A stretch of 27,596 nucleotides of DNA, taken from NCBI GenBank assembly GCA_036524115.1, contig DATDCY010000018.1, positions 1-27,596 of the forward strand, in the 5' to 3' direction. The notes under the pieces were generated by a model, which was not told where the DNA came from, ran no database searches, and saw nothing but the letters and a program-made list of their open reading frames with translations. This document shows positions 7,217 to 13,144 of the stretch, in pieces. How positions within the stretch are numbered: the first letter of the stretch is position 1; each line of letters starts with the position of its first letter. The position numbers and the translations under genes are program-made. The DNA comes from a bacterium. GTDB lineage: Bacteria; JAUVQV01; DATDCY01.

Positions 7217-8011
7217 ATGAATGAATCGGGGATGGCCAGCACTGAAGGGCAGGTTCACAAGCTGGTTGATGACCTTTCGAGAGGTCTGCTTGACTCAGAT
7301 TGGAGAGTCGCCTACCAAGCCCACAACGCTCTGTTCAAGGTCGGCGCGCCTGCTATTCCAATTGTCGAATCACATCTCCTGTACACCGACTGGTCGCATC
7401 CGCGATACCACAGTGCATCACGCTATGTCGCGGGCATGGTGTCCCTGGTTAGAGACATCGACGAAGACCGTGCGGACGTACTGACAAAGACCCTCATAGA
7501 CAATGGGTGTCATGATGCAATCAAGGGTGTACTCCGGTCGCTGGCCAGGTTCTCAACCAAGGGCTGTGAGCGGTTCCGGATTGAAGGAATCGAGGTCCTC
7601 ACTGAGAAAGGTATTGCTGCCGGTGCACACTTACAGTCTCTGCTGTGTCGATGGCTTGCGAACGTGCCCGAACCAGACAAGGCCGGAATTGTTCGAATAC
7701 TTGTTGTTGAAGACAAGAACGTACATGATGCCCAGGGGACATATACGCCTCACCTAGCGATGATCGTCCTTGGTTGGCCGAAAGACATGTCGCGTATCCC
7801 TATTGTCGGGCGAATATTCGGCCTTTTCATGGAGAAGGTCTTCTATCACGAAGTAGGCCACCATATGCATCGACATACGTTTGGAAAGGACACCACGCAG
7901 GAATACGAGGCAAATCGATACGCCTATTCAATTATGCGACGGACACACAGAGTGCTGTGGTGGCTTTCCATGCTAGTGCGTCCAAGAAGAATGCCCAACC
8001 AGGCGTTGTAG
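7217..8011 (+). CDS. Cassette 5: helical-repeat protein with HExxH metalloprotease-like motif
   Basis: The 264-residue product has an N-terminal half of about 160 residues with HEAT-like helical pairs (VAYQAHNALFKVGAPAIPIV and similar). The C-terminal part carries FYHEVGHHMHRH, a zinc-binding HExxH motif at residues 211-215. About 14 residues later comes EYEANRYAY, the E-x-x-A-(D/N)-x-x-A pattern that supplies the third ligand in gluzincin-like peptidases such as M48 and ImmA/IrrE. A hydrophobic stretch (VLWWLSMLV) lies near the C-terminus. It ends in NQAL, encoded by attC5. ATG 7217 follows the core site immediately and has no clear ribosome site; ATG 7232 is an alternative. Substrate and role are unknown. 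Enzyme activity is inferred from the motif only. Confidence 0.75.
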   Translation: MNESGMASTEGQVHKLVDDLSRGLLDSDWRVAYQAHNALFKVGAPAIPIVESHLLYTDWSHPRYHSASRYVAGMVSLVRDIDEDRADVLTKTLIDNGCHDAIKGVLRSLARFSTKGCERFRIEGIEVLTEKGIAAGAHLQSLLCRWLANVPEPDKAGIVRILVVEDKNVHDAQGTYTPHLAMIVLGWPKDMSRIPIVGRIFGLFMEKVFYHEVGHHMHRHTFGKDTTQEYEANRYAYSIMRRTHRVLWWLSMLVRPRRMPNQAL

Positions 8012-8119
8012 CCGACGGATCACGCTTGCATTTCGGCCCTTGGAGGGCAAAGGCTGAGGTAGATTGAAACGTTCCGGTCCGGGCCGGCAAGCGCGCCCGC
8101 GGCTGAACGTACGTTCGGC
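7993..8119 (+). repeat. attC site 5 (long subfamily, 127 bp, altered right arm)
   Basis: R'' is GCCCAAC at 7993-7999, complementary to the GTTGGGC that opens cassette 5. R' is GTTCGGC at 8113-8119. The interior matches attC1 closely. The right arm reads CGGCTGAACGTACG instead of CGGCTAAACGCTACG, with an A-to-G change and loss of one C, which should weaken the stem next to the unpaired central spacer. Confidence 0.92.
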
Positions 8120-8135
8120 AGAAAGGAAGTGGATT

Positions 8136-8555
8136 GTGGATGAAAAGGCAATCGTCCGCAGGTTCTACGAGGAAGTCGTAAACACGGGCGATGTCTCGAA
8201 GATCCCGGAATTGGTGTCAGAAGAATACACGGAAGTAATGGACGGCAAGCGGTATCCCGTTGGGCTTCAAGGAGCGGTGTCACACGCCCTCGGAGTTAGG
8301 CAGTGTTATGGCGACCTGCATCTCACGATTGATCGTCAGATATCAGAGGGCGAATGGGTCGCCACCTGCATTACCGCACGGGGCACGCACAAAGGGGAAT
8401 GGATCGGCATTGCCCCGACGGGCCGTCAGGTCGCGTTCACCGGCGTGAATGTTGATCGCGTAGTGAACGGCAAGATCGTCGAGCATGGCGGGGCAGCGAA
8501 CATGCTTGGCCCTCTGCTGGAAATCGGAGCAATCCGAGTCGTCGGCAAGGAATGA
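8136..8555 (+). CDS. Cassette 6: SnoaL-like (NTF2-fold) ester cyclase family protein
   Basis: The 139-residue product resembles the SnoaL-like polyketide cyclase/ester cyclase family of small NTF2-fold proteins. Typical elements are an N-terminal helix, AIVRRFYEEVVNTGDVSKI, then LVSEEYTEV, LTIDRQISEGEWVATCITARG, a GIAPTGRQVAFTGVNV segment and RVVNGKIVEHGG. Family members range from true cyclases to proteins of unknown function, so the substrate is open. The start GTG 8136 is preceded by AAAGGAAG (8122-8129); extending upstream would run back into attC5. The stop lies nine bases before attC6, so here the ORF does not enter the site. Confidence 0.85.
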   Translation: MDEKAIVRRFYEEVVNTGDVSKIPELVSEEYTEVMDGKRYPVGLQGAVSHALGVRQCYGDLHLTIDRQISEGEWVATCITARGTHKGEWIGIAPTGRQVAFTGVNVDRVVNGKIVEHGGAANMLGPLLEIGAIRVVGKE

Positions 8556-8564
8556 GCGGAAACT

Positions 8565-8661
8565 GCCGAACCAGGCGTTGTAGCCGACGGTTCGGTCTGT
8601 CACGGTCTGTGCAAAGCACAGCCGGCGCCATCCCGCTCCGCGGCTAGACGCTACGCTATGT
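8565..8661 (+). repeat. attC site 6 (short subfamily, 97 bp, mutated R' core)
   Basis: R'' is GCCGAAC at 8565-8571, complementary to the GTTCGGC that opens cassette 6. The right end reads GCTATGT at 8655-8661 where GTTATGT is expected from the R'' of cassette 7, a T-to-C change at the second core base. The L' arm also has CTAGACGC instead of CTAAACGC. The interior hairpin CTGTGC-AAA-GCACAG is shared with attC3. Confidence 0.88.
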
Positions 8662-8681
8662 GGAACGAAAGGAGAAGTGAT

Positions 8682-9068
8682 ATGAAATACTATTTCAGTG
8701 CCACGACGAAGATTCCGTTTGATGATGCCATTGTCAAAGTGACTGATGAGCTAAAGAAGGAAGGCTTTGGCGTGCTGACCGACATAGACGTCAAAGCAAC
8801 ATTGAAGAAGAAATTGGACGTCGATTTTCACAGATACCGAATATTGGGAGCGTGCAACCCACCATATGCCTATCAAGCACTGCAAATTGAAGACAAAGTA
8901 GGAACGATGCTGCCATGCAATGTTATTGTCCAAGAAACAGATGATGGCATCGTTGAGGTATCAGCTGTAGATCCTGTTGCCTCAATGTTGGCGATTGAGA
9001 ATGAAAGATTAAGAGAAGTCGCTAGCGAGATACAGGTAAAGCTCAAGAAAGTTATAGCCAGTCTATGA
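8682..9068 (+). CDS. Cassette 7: DUF302 family protein
   Basis: The 128-residue product matches the DUF302 family, small single-domain proteins of unknown biochemical role. Visible hallmarks are FDDAIVKVTDELKKEGFGVL (helix then strand), DVDFHRYRILGACNPPYAYQ with the conserved Cys-Asn-Pro, TMLPCNVIVQE, and VSAVDPVASM. The ATG 8682 has GGAG at 8671-8674 with 7-base spacing; an earlier in-frame ATG at 8658 lies in the attC6 core and is less likely. The gene is strikingly AT-rich for this chromosome (24 G/C in the 60 bases 8881-8940), pointing to a foreign donor. It is the last cassette before the array is cut off. Confidence 0.9.
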   Translation: MKYYFSATTKIPFDDAIVKVTDELKKEGFGVLTDIDVKATLKKKLDVDFHRYRILGACNPPYAYQALQIEDKVGTMLPCNVIVQETDDGIVEVSAVDPVASMLAIENERLREVASEIQVKLKKVIASL

Positions 9069-9076
9069 GCATCACC

Positions 9077-9098
9077 ACATAACCAGGCGTTGTAGCCG
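9077..9098 (+). repeat. Truncated attC site 7 (left half only)
   Basis: R'' ACATAAC (9077-9083) and the arm CAGGCGTTGTAGCCG (9084-9098) equal the left half of the other sites. After 9098 the sequence diverges, and no CGGCTAAACG-GTT right half occurs downstream. The array therefore ends at a deletion or rearrangement junction. Confidence 0.85.
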
Positions 9099-9131
9099 CC
9101 TGCCGCAATACGTGAGCGACCGCAGCGCCAG

Positions 9132-9803
9132 ATGAACCTCTTCTCGCTGTCCCCGCTGTCCAGGAAGGCCCGCGAGAGGCGGCGCATCTTCAGTGCCATC
9201 CACGCCACTCGGGCCTGGGGGGTGAGCGAGTCAGCCTCAGGCCCGGGCTCAACTCGAGAGCGGGCCGCGACCTTCCTGCCGGATCTCGTCGCGGTGATTC
9301 AATCGCTTCGCATTCACACCCTTCTCGATGCCCCGTGCGGGGACTTCAACTGGGCCGCACCCGTGGCCGATTCCGTGAGCCGCTACGTTGGCGTCGACAT
9401 CGTTCCCGCGCTCATCGCGGCGAATCGCCGCCACTGGTCTTCGCCGCGGCGTCAATTCCTCTGTCGCGACATGTGCCTGGACGGGCTGCCGGCCGCAGAC
9501 GTGATCCTCTGTCGTGATGCGCTCGTTCATCTCAGTGAACGCGACATCTTCGCCGCCCTGGACAACCTCCGGCGAACAGGCGCGGAGTACCTGCTCGCGA
9601 CCACCTTTGTCGGCGAGCGCGGCAATCGCAACATCGATACTGGCGGGTGGCGTCCGCTCAACATGCAGAGTCCTCCGTTCAGCTTTCCGGCACCACGTGC
9701 GCTCATCGACGAGGGATGCAGCCACACCGGCGGCGCATACGCTGACAAGCGTCTCGGGCTCTGGCGTTTCGAGGCTCTTCCAGTGACCCGTCCTGCCGCC
9801 TGA
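9132..9803 (+). CDS. Class I SAM-dependent methyltransferase-like protein
   Basis: The 223-residue product has a Rossmann-type methyltransferase core. LLDAPCGDFNW at residues 64-74 is motif I (SAM binding), YVGVDIVPALIAANRR is the acidic post-I strand, and AADVILCRDALVHLSERDI is the motif IV/post-IV region. The late strand is LLATTFVG. The substrate is unknown; the D-A-P-C-G-D-F-N-W form is typical of a group often seen near sugar or polysaccharide genes, but no such neighbours are present. The start ATG 9132 lacks a clear ribosome site. It lies 33 bases after the truncated attC7 and has host-like GC content, so it probably belongs to the flank rather than to a cassette. Confidence 0.8.
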   Translation: MNLFSLSPLSRKARERRRIFSAIHATRAWGVSESASGPGSTRERAATFLPDLVAVIQSLRIHTLLDAPCGDFNWAAPVADSVSRYVGVDIVPALIAANRRHWSSPRRQFLCRDMCLDGLPAADVILCRDALVHLSERDIFAALDNLRRTGAEYLLATTFVGERGNRNIDTGGWRPLNMQSPPFSFPAPRALIDEGCSHTGGAYADKRLGLWRFEALPVTRPAA

Positions 9804-9863
9804 CAGCCGATGTCCGTTCACCATCAAGGCGGATCGTCGTCCACTGCGGCTGACTGTGACAGG

Positions 9864-9986
9864 CCGGCGGCCGACCCGCTTGTATCCCGCCTTGCGGCTG
9901 ATACCATAGCGGGCATAGAGTTCGCGGAAGGAGAGGATGCTGTGGCGATAGTCGTTGAAGAACAACCATGGTACTTTCCTCGGCAA
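9864..9986 (-). pseudogene. Transposase N-terminal remnant (IS481-like helix-turn-helix)
   Basis: Read on the minus strand from TTG at 9986, about 41 residues resemble the N-terminus of IS481/IS3-type transposases. The start is MPRKVPW and the key stretch is SFRELYARYGISRKAGYKRV, matching the usual EL-x-R-x-G-I-S-x-K-T-G-Y-K helix-turn-helix. Downstream the similarity stops (PVTVSRSG...), and no DDE catalytic domain follows. This is a broken insertion-sequence fragment. No terminal inverted repeats could be identified. Most of 9804-9941 holds nothing else recognisable. Confidence 0.6.
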
Positions 9987-10397
9987 TACATCGGAACGAA
10001 GGCGTCAGGATGGCTGATTCACGCAGTTGTTCTCGCAGTTGCCCTGAGTGGGATGGGTTGCGGAGGAACCGGGACAGTCGAGCCCAACACAATCAGGTCG
10101 CCGTCAGAAGGAGACACGTGGATTCTTGGAGAGATTCGCTCCATCCAGTGGAAGGCTGACAGCGGAGACGCGGCCGTTGGGACGCTGGCCATTCAATGCG
10201 CACGAGAGGCGTGTGGCAAAGGGGGGGTAATCTCTTCCAACGTGAATCTCGCTTCAGGGTCGTTCAACTGGACGGTTGGTGGGCTCGAGAGTGGCGGACA
10301 GTTAACCCCCGACATCTACCGGATATCATGGCGATATGTATGTGGACCTCGCTGTTACGGCTTCACGGGTCACAGCGAAGCCTTTCAAGTCAAGTAG
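9942..10397 (+). CDS. Lipoprotein-like protein with Kre9/KNH-like Ig domain
   Basis: A hydrophobic segment (WLIHAVVLAVALSGMGCGG) resembles a lipoprotein signal with a non-ideal lipobox, putting the mature N-terminus at the Cys. The following 110 residues fit the Kre9/KNH-type N-terminal Ig-like domain: IRSPSEGDTWILGEIRSIQW, GSFNWTVGG, then YRISWRY and GHSEAFQVK. Such domains are surface or extracellular modules. The start is uncertain. GTG 9942 has AAGGAGAGG before it, giving 151 residues, but the first 15 codons lie antisense to the transposase remnant. The original N-terminus may have been lost or replaced. An even longer frame from 9810 is unlikely. Positions 10398-10515 hold no gene. Confidence 0.55.
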   Translation: MAIVVEEQPWYFPRQYIGTKASGWLIHAVVLAVALSGMGCGGTGTVEPNTIRSPSEGDTWILGEIRSIQWKADSGDAAVGTLAIQCAREACGKGGVISSNVNLASGSFNWTVGGLESGGQLTPDIYRISWRYVCGPRCYGFTGHSEAFQVK

Positions 10398-10515
10398 GAG
10401 CGTCAGCCAGGCAGGTCGTGCAAGTCATGCCGCGAACAGTACCGAAGCTGTCGTTGGCGAAAGATCGGGAGCCTTCGTCGCGGCTTCCGGGGTCTTCGAG
10501 CGAGGGGCCCATATC

Positions 10516-11094
10516 ATGAAAGTACTGCTCATCCACGCCAGCCCGCGACGAAAGGGCGTCACGTCGACCCTGCTCGCCGAGATCGAAGGCGCGATCGGCG
10601 CCTCGCACGAAGTTCGGTCGGTGCGCATCCAGGAGTTGAGCATCAAGCCGTGCATCGGCTGCATGAAGTGCCGTCCCGACAAGCCCTGCATCCTGCCGCA
10701 GGACGGGGCGCAGTCGCTCGCGGAGGACGTGCGATGGGCGGACTTCATCGTCATCGGCTGTCCGGTCTACTGGGGCAACATGCCCGGCACGCTGAAGCTG
10801 TTCTTCGACAGGAATGTGCCGCTGTTCGAGTACGCCGAGGCCAGGGCGATCCGCTACATCCCCAAGCCGCGGCTTCGCGGGAAGAGGGCGGCTCTCGTGG
10901 TCAGCAGCGTGGGCCCGTACCCGTACAATCTCTTGCGGTCACAGAGCGGCGGCACCGTCAGTGCGCTCCGGACGATTCTCAAGGCCGGAGGCGTCAAGAT
11001 CGAGTCCGTGCTGAATATCCCTGATTCGTACAACTTCGAGAAGAGGAAGGAACGCTATCTCAAGAGGGCACGGGAGATCGCCGGGCGGATCTGA
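10516..11094 (+). CDS. NADPH-dependent FMN reductase / iron-sulfur flavoprotein family oxidoreductase
   Basis: The 192-residue product is a flavodoxin-fold protein. MKVLLIHASPRRKGVTSTLL at the N-terminus is the FMN-phosphate loop. KPCIGCMKC plus PC at Cys46, Cys49, Cys52 and Cys58 forms the Cys cluster characteristic of iron-sulfur flavoproteins and related reductases. GCPVYWGNMPGTLKLFFDR (81-99) is the flavin ring-binding segment. It likely transfers electrons from NAD(P)H through FMN; the acceptor is unknown. The start ATG 10516 follows GAGGGG at 10502-10507. The MarC gene begins 48 bases after the stop and may be co-transcribed. Confidence 0.9.
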   Translation: MKVLLIHASPRRKGVTSTLLAEIEGAIGASHEVRSVRIQELSIKPCIGCMKCRPDKPCILPQDGAQSLAEDVRWADFIVIGCPVYWGNMPGTLKLFFDRNVPLFEYAEARAIRYIPKPRLRGKRAALVVSSVGPYPYNLLRSQSGGTVSALRTILKAGGVKIESVLNIPDSYNFEKRKERYLKRAREIAGRI

Positions 11095-11142
11095 CGGCAT
11101 GAAGGCCGGGCGGCTCTGACCTCACGTGCGGTCGACGGAACG

Positions 11143-11718
11143 ATGAACGAATTCTGGCTCTGTTTCGTGCCGCTGTTTGCCGCGGTGGACGCGTTCGGCG
11201 TGCTGCCCCTGTTCATCGCGCTCACGGAGGGAATGGACGATGAGCGGCGACGCAGGGTAATCATGCAGTCGGTCGTCACGGCGGCGATCGTCGCCGTGGC
11301 CTTCCTCTGGGCGGGGCCGGTCCTGCTGCGGTTTCTCAACATCTCCGTGCCCGACTTCATGATTGCCGGCGGCGTCCTCCTGTTTGCGATTTCCCTGAGC
11401 GACCTTCTCACCGGGACGAAGAGACAGGCGGAAGCGGATCCGGTCAGCCTGGGTTCCGTGCCGATTGGAGTACCCCTGGTCACCGGGCCCGCGGTGATGA
11501 CGACGTGCCTGCTCCTCGCAACCATGTACGGGAGAGGCATCACCACTGCCGCGGTGGTCGTGAACATCGGCCTTGCCGGCGTCGTCTTCCTGGCGGCCGG
11601 TCCCCTTGCGCAGGTGTTGGGGCGCAACGGCATGAAGACGATCTCCAAGGTCACCAGTCTCCTTCTCGCCGCCATCGGGGTCATGCTGATCCGCAGGGGG
11701 CTGACGGCCATCCTCTGA
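11143..11718 (+). CDS. MarC family integral membrane protein
   Basis: The 191-residue product is a small polytopic inner-membrane protein of the MarC family, whose transport function is not established. Hydrophobic segments start at the N-terminus (WLCFVPLFAAVDAFGVLPLF) and recur about six times. The family markers are the AAVDAFGVLPLF segment, FMIAGGVLLFAISLSDLL and GVPLVTGPAVMT, the last being the G-x-P-L-(I/V)-T-G-P motif. The C-terminus ends in a segment with KVTSLLLAAIGVMLI. Length is near the family norm of about 200-220. The start ATG 11143 is preceded by GACGGAACG, a modest ribosome site. Confidence 0.9.
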   Translation: MNEFWLCFVPLFAAVDAFGVLPLFIALTEGMDDERRRRVIMQSVVTAAIVAVAFLWAGPVLLRFLNISVPDFMIAGGVLLFAISLSDLLTGTKRQAEADPVSLGSVPIGVPLVTGPAVMTTCLLLATMYGRGITTAAVVVNIGLAGVVFLAAGPLAQVLGRNGMKTISKVTSLLLAAIGVMLIRRGLTAIL

Positions 11719-11799
11719 CCGTGCGACGCCGCCGCTGGCGAGTTCGCGGCGCACCGGCGTTTGCAGTTCGGCGCGTCGAGCCTATGTTTGTGACAGCGG

Positions 11800-11820
11800 G
11801 CTGCCGGCGGCGCCGGCAGC
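11800..11820 (+). terminator. Perfect hairpin between marC-like and SRPBCC genes
   Basis: GCTGCCGGC at 11800-11808 and GCCGGCAGC at 11812-11820 form a perfect 9-base stem with a GGC loop. No T-run follows, so it may be a terminator of the upstream genes or a leader structure of the SRPBCC gene starting 46 bases later. Confidence 0.35.
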
Positions 11821-11866
11821 AACGCGGGGCAACGAATCCAGGACATCCAGCGAAAGGGGCAGTGCC

Positions 11867-12313
11867 ATGGCGACGAACACGATCCGGCTTCACCGCGTCC
11901 TCCGTGCCAGGCCCGAGAGGGTCTACCGCGCGTTCCTCGATGCCGACGCGATGGCGAAATGGCTGCCGCCCAACGGCTTCAGCGGCAAGGTGCACCAGCT
12001 CGAGCCGAGGGTGGGCGGGGCCCACAGGATGTCGTTCACGAACTTCACCAGCGGGAAGAGCCACTCCTTCGGCGGAACGTATCTCGAACTCGTGCCGAAC
12101 GAGCGCATCCGCTACACGGACGCCTTCGACGATCCCAACCTCCCCGGGGAGATGCAGACGACGGTGACCCTCAAAGCGGTGTCGGTCGGGACGGAATTGA
12201 ACATCGTGCAGGAGGGCGTGCCGGACGCCATCCCGCCCGAGGCCTGCTATCTCGGCTGGCAGGAGTCGCTGGCGTTGCTGGCGAAGCTTGTCGAGGCCGA
12301 GATTCCGGACTAG
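11867..12313 (+). CDS. SRPBCC (AHSA1/START-like) domain protein
   Basis: The 148-residue product is a single SRPBCC/AHSA1 domain, a hydrophobic-cavity fold that binds small ligands. Typical elements are RVLRARPERVYRAFLDADAM followed by AKWLPPNGFSG, then EPRVGGAHRMSF, FGGTYLELVPNERIRYTDAF, a QTTVTLKAV strand and the long C-terminal helix GWQESLALLAKLVEAE. The ligand and partner are unknown. Homologues with this W-x-P-P-x-G form are common next to stress and transport genes. The start ATG 11867 has AAAGGGG before it. The next gene begins 48 bases after the stop. Confidence 0.9.
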   Translation: MATNTIRLHRVLRARPERVYRAFLDADAMAKWLPPNGFSGKVHQLEPRVGGAHRMSFTNFTSGKSHSFGGTYLELVPNERIRYTDAFDDPNLPGEMQTTVTLKAVSVGTELNIVQEGVPDAIPPEACYLGWQESLALLAKLVEAEIPD

Positions 12314-12361
12314 CCTTCGGGCCATGGAGCCCATGGCAACGATCCCGGCCGCGCAAGCAGG

Positions 12362-13141
12362 ATGAAGTTCTCCCCCACGGGTCTCTCCACGGGCGCCACG
12401 GCGACGCTCGTGGTGCTGCTGGGCACCCTCGTCCTGCTGGCTCTCGGGCGGTCCTCGATCGAGCGAAGAATGCTGTTCTACCCCACGCACCGGGGCGACA
12501 ACAACGGATGGAACCGCTGGATGAGCAACGGCCAGGTCATCGGTTTCGCGCGGACCGTCGCGTCGCCGAAGAACGTCTGGCTCATGCTCCACGGCAACGC
12601 CGGCCAGGCGTCCGACCGCGGCTATGCGCTGGCGCACTTCTCGCCCGAGGACGCGGTCTACGTCCTCGAGTATCCGGGGTATGGGGTGCGCCCGGGCACC
12701 CCGTCGCGCGATGCCTTCGACCGCGCCGCAGGCGAGGCCTACCAGCTTCTCAGGCAGACGTACCCGCGGACGCCGGTCTGCGTGGCGTCGGAGTCCATCG
12801 GGTCGGGCCCCGCCTGCGTGATCACGCGCCTCAGTCCGCCGCCGGACAAGATGGTCCTCATCGTCCCCTTCGACAGGTTGTCCGCGGTCGCCGAGGATCA
12901 CTTCCCGTCGTTTCTCGTCCGGCTGTTTCTGACGGACGACTGGGACAATGCCCAGGCGCTTGCCGGCTACCGCGGGCCGGTGGACATCTTTGGCGCCGAA
13001 TCCGACACGATCATCCCGGTCAAGCACGCCAGGGCGCTCGCCGCCGCCGTTCCCCAGGCACGACTGGCCATCATTCCCGGAGGCCACAACGACTGGTCCT
13101 CCGTGGGGCGCGTCGCGATACGGAACGCTTCGGGGTCGTAG
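12362..13141 (+). CDS. Membrane-anchored alpha/beta hydrolase (BEM46/ABHD-like)
   Basis: The 259-residue product starts with a transmembrane or uncleaved signal segment (residues about 11-29), followed by RRMLFYPT, typical of BEM46/ABHD13-like hydrolases. The hydrolase core has LHGNAG at 76-81 (oxyanion loop), EYPGYG at 103-108, and a nucleophile elbow SESIG with Ser145. Asp215 in GAESD and His242 in PGGHND complete the triad. The first Gly of the usual G-x-S-x-G is Ser143. The substrate is unknown. The protein likely faces the periplasm from an N-terminal anchor. A CAP-domain gene follows three bases after the stop, suggesting a two-gene unit. Confidence 0.87.
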   Translation: MKFSPTGLSTGATATLVVLLGTLVLLALGRSSIERRMLFYPTHRGDNNGWNRWMSNGQVIGFARTVASPKNVWLMLHGNAGQASDRGYALAHFSPEDAVYVLEYPGYGVRPGTPSRDAFDRAAGEAYQLLRQTYPRTPVCVASESIGSGPACVITRLSPPPDKMVLIVPFDRLSAVAEDHFPSFLVRLFLTDDWDNAQALAGYRGPVDIFGAESDTIIPVKHARALAAAVPQARLAIIPGGHNDWSSVGRVAIRNASGS

Positions 13142-13144
13142 GCA

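Larger units (their letters stand above)
3521..9098 (+). mobile_element. Integron gene-cassette array without visible integrase (CALIN-type)
   Basis: Seven cassettes lie head to tail on the plus strand. Boundaries come from the GTTRRRY-type core sites: 3521-4184, 4185-5046, 5047-6478, 6479-7210, 7211-8113, 8114-8655, and 8656 to a truncated end at 9098. Each intact cassette is an ORF followed by an attC site with conserved outer arms (CAGGCGTTGTAGCCG ... CGGCTAAACGCTACG). For five of seven cassettes the first six bases are the exact reverse complement of the R'' core of that cassette's own attC, and the other two differ by one base. This is what integration of circular cassettes predicts. No tyrosine recombinase gene occurs anywhere in the window. 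Base composition varies strongly between cassettes, consistent with independent capture. Confidence 0.93.

Noticed and set aside
8000-8067. Open frame reading QPGVVADGSRLHFGP through attC5 as part of a protein from 7774
   Set aside because: The frame overlaps the cassette 5 gene out of register and has no independent coding signal; the tail is simply attC sequence in another frame.
3521-9098. CRISPR array as an explanation for the repeats
   Set aside because: The repeats are about 92-128 bases, imperfect, spaced by ORFs of several hundred bases and have attC core and arm structure. No cas genes are present.
3521-9131. Integron integrase within the array or its flanks
   Set aside because: No frame on either strand shows tyrosine recombinase motifs (R..H-x-x-R..Y) or the IntI-specific insertion; only cassette genes and flanking chromosomal genes are seen.
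9810-9941. Upstream extension of the lipoprotein-like ORF to ATG 9810
   Set aside because: It would place 44 residues without coding character before a signal-like segment, antisense to a transposase remnant, and lacks a good ribosome site.
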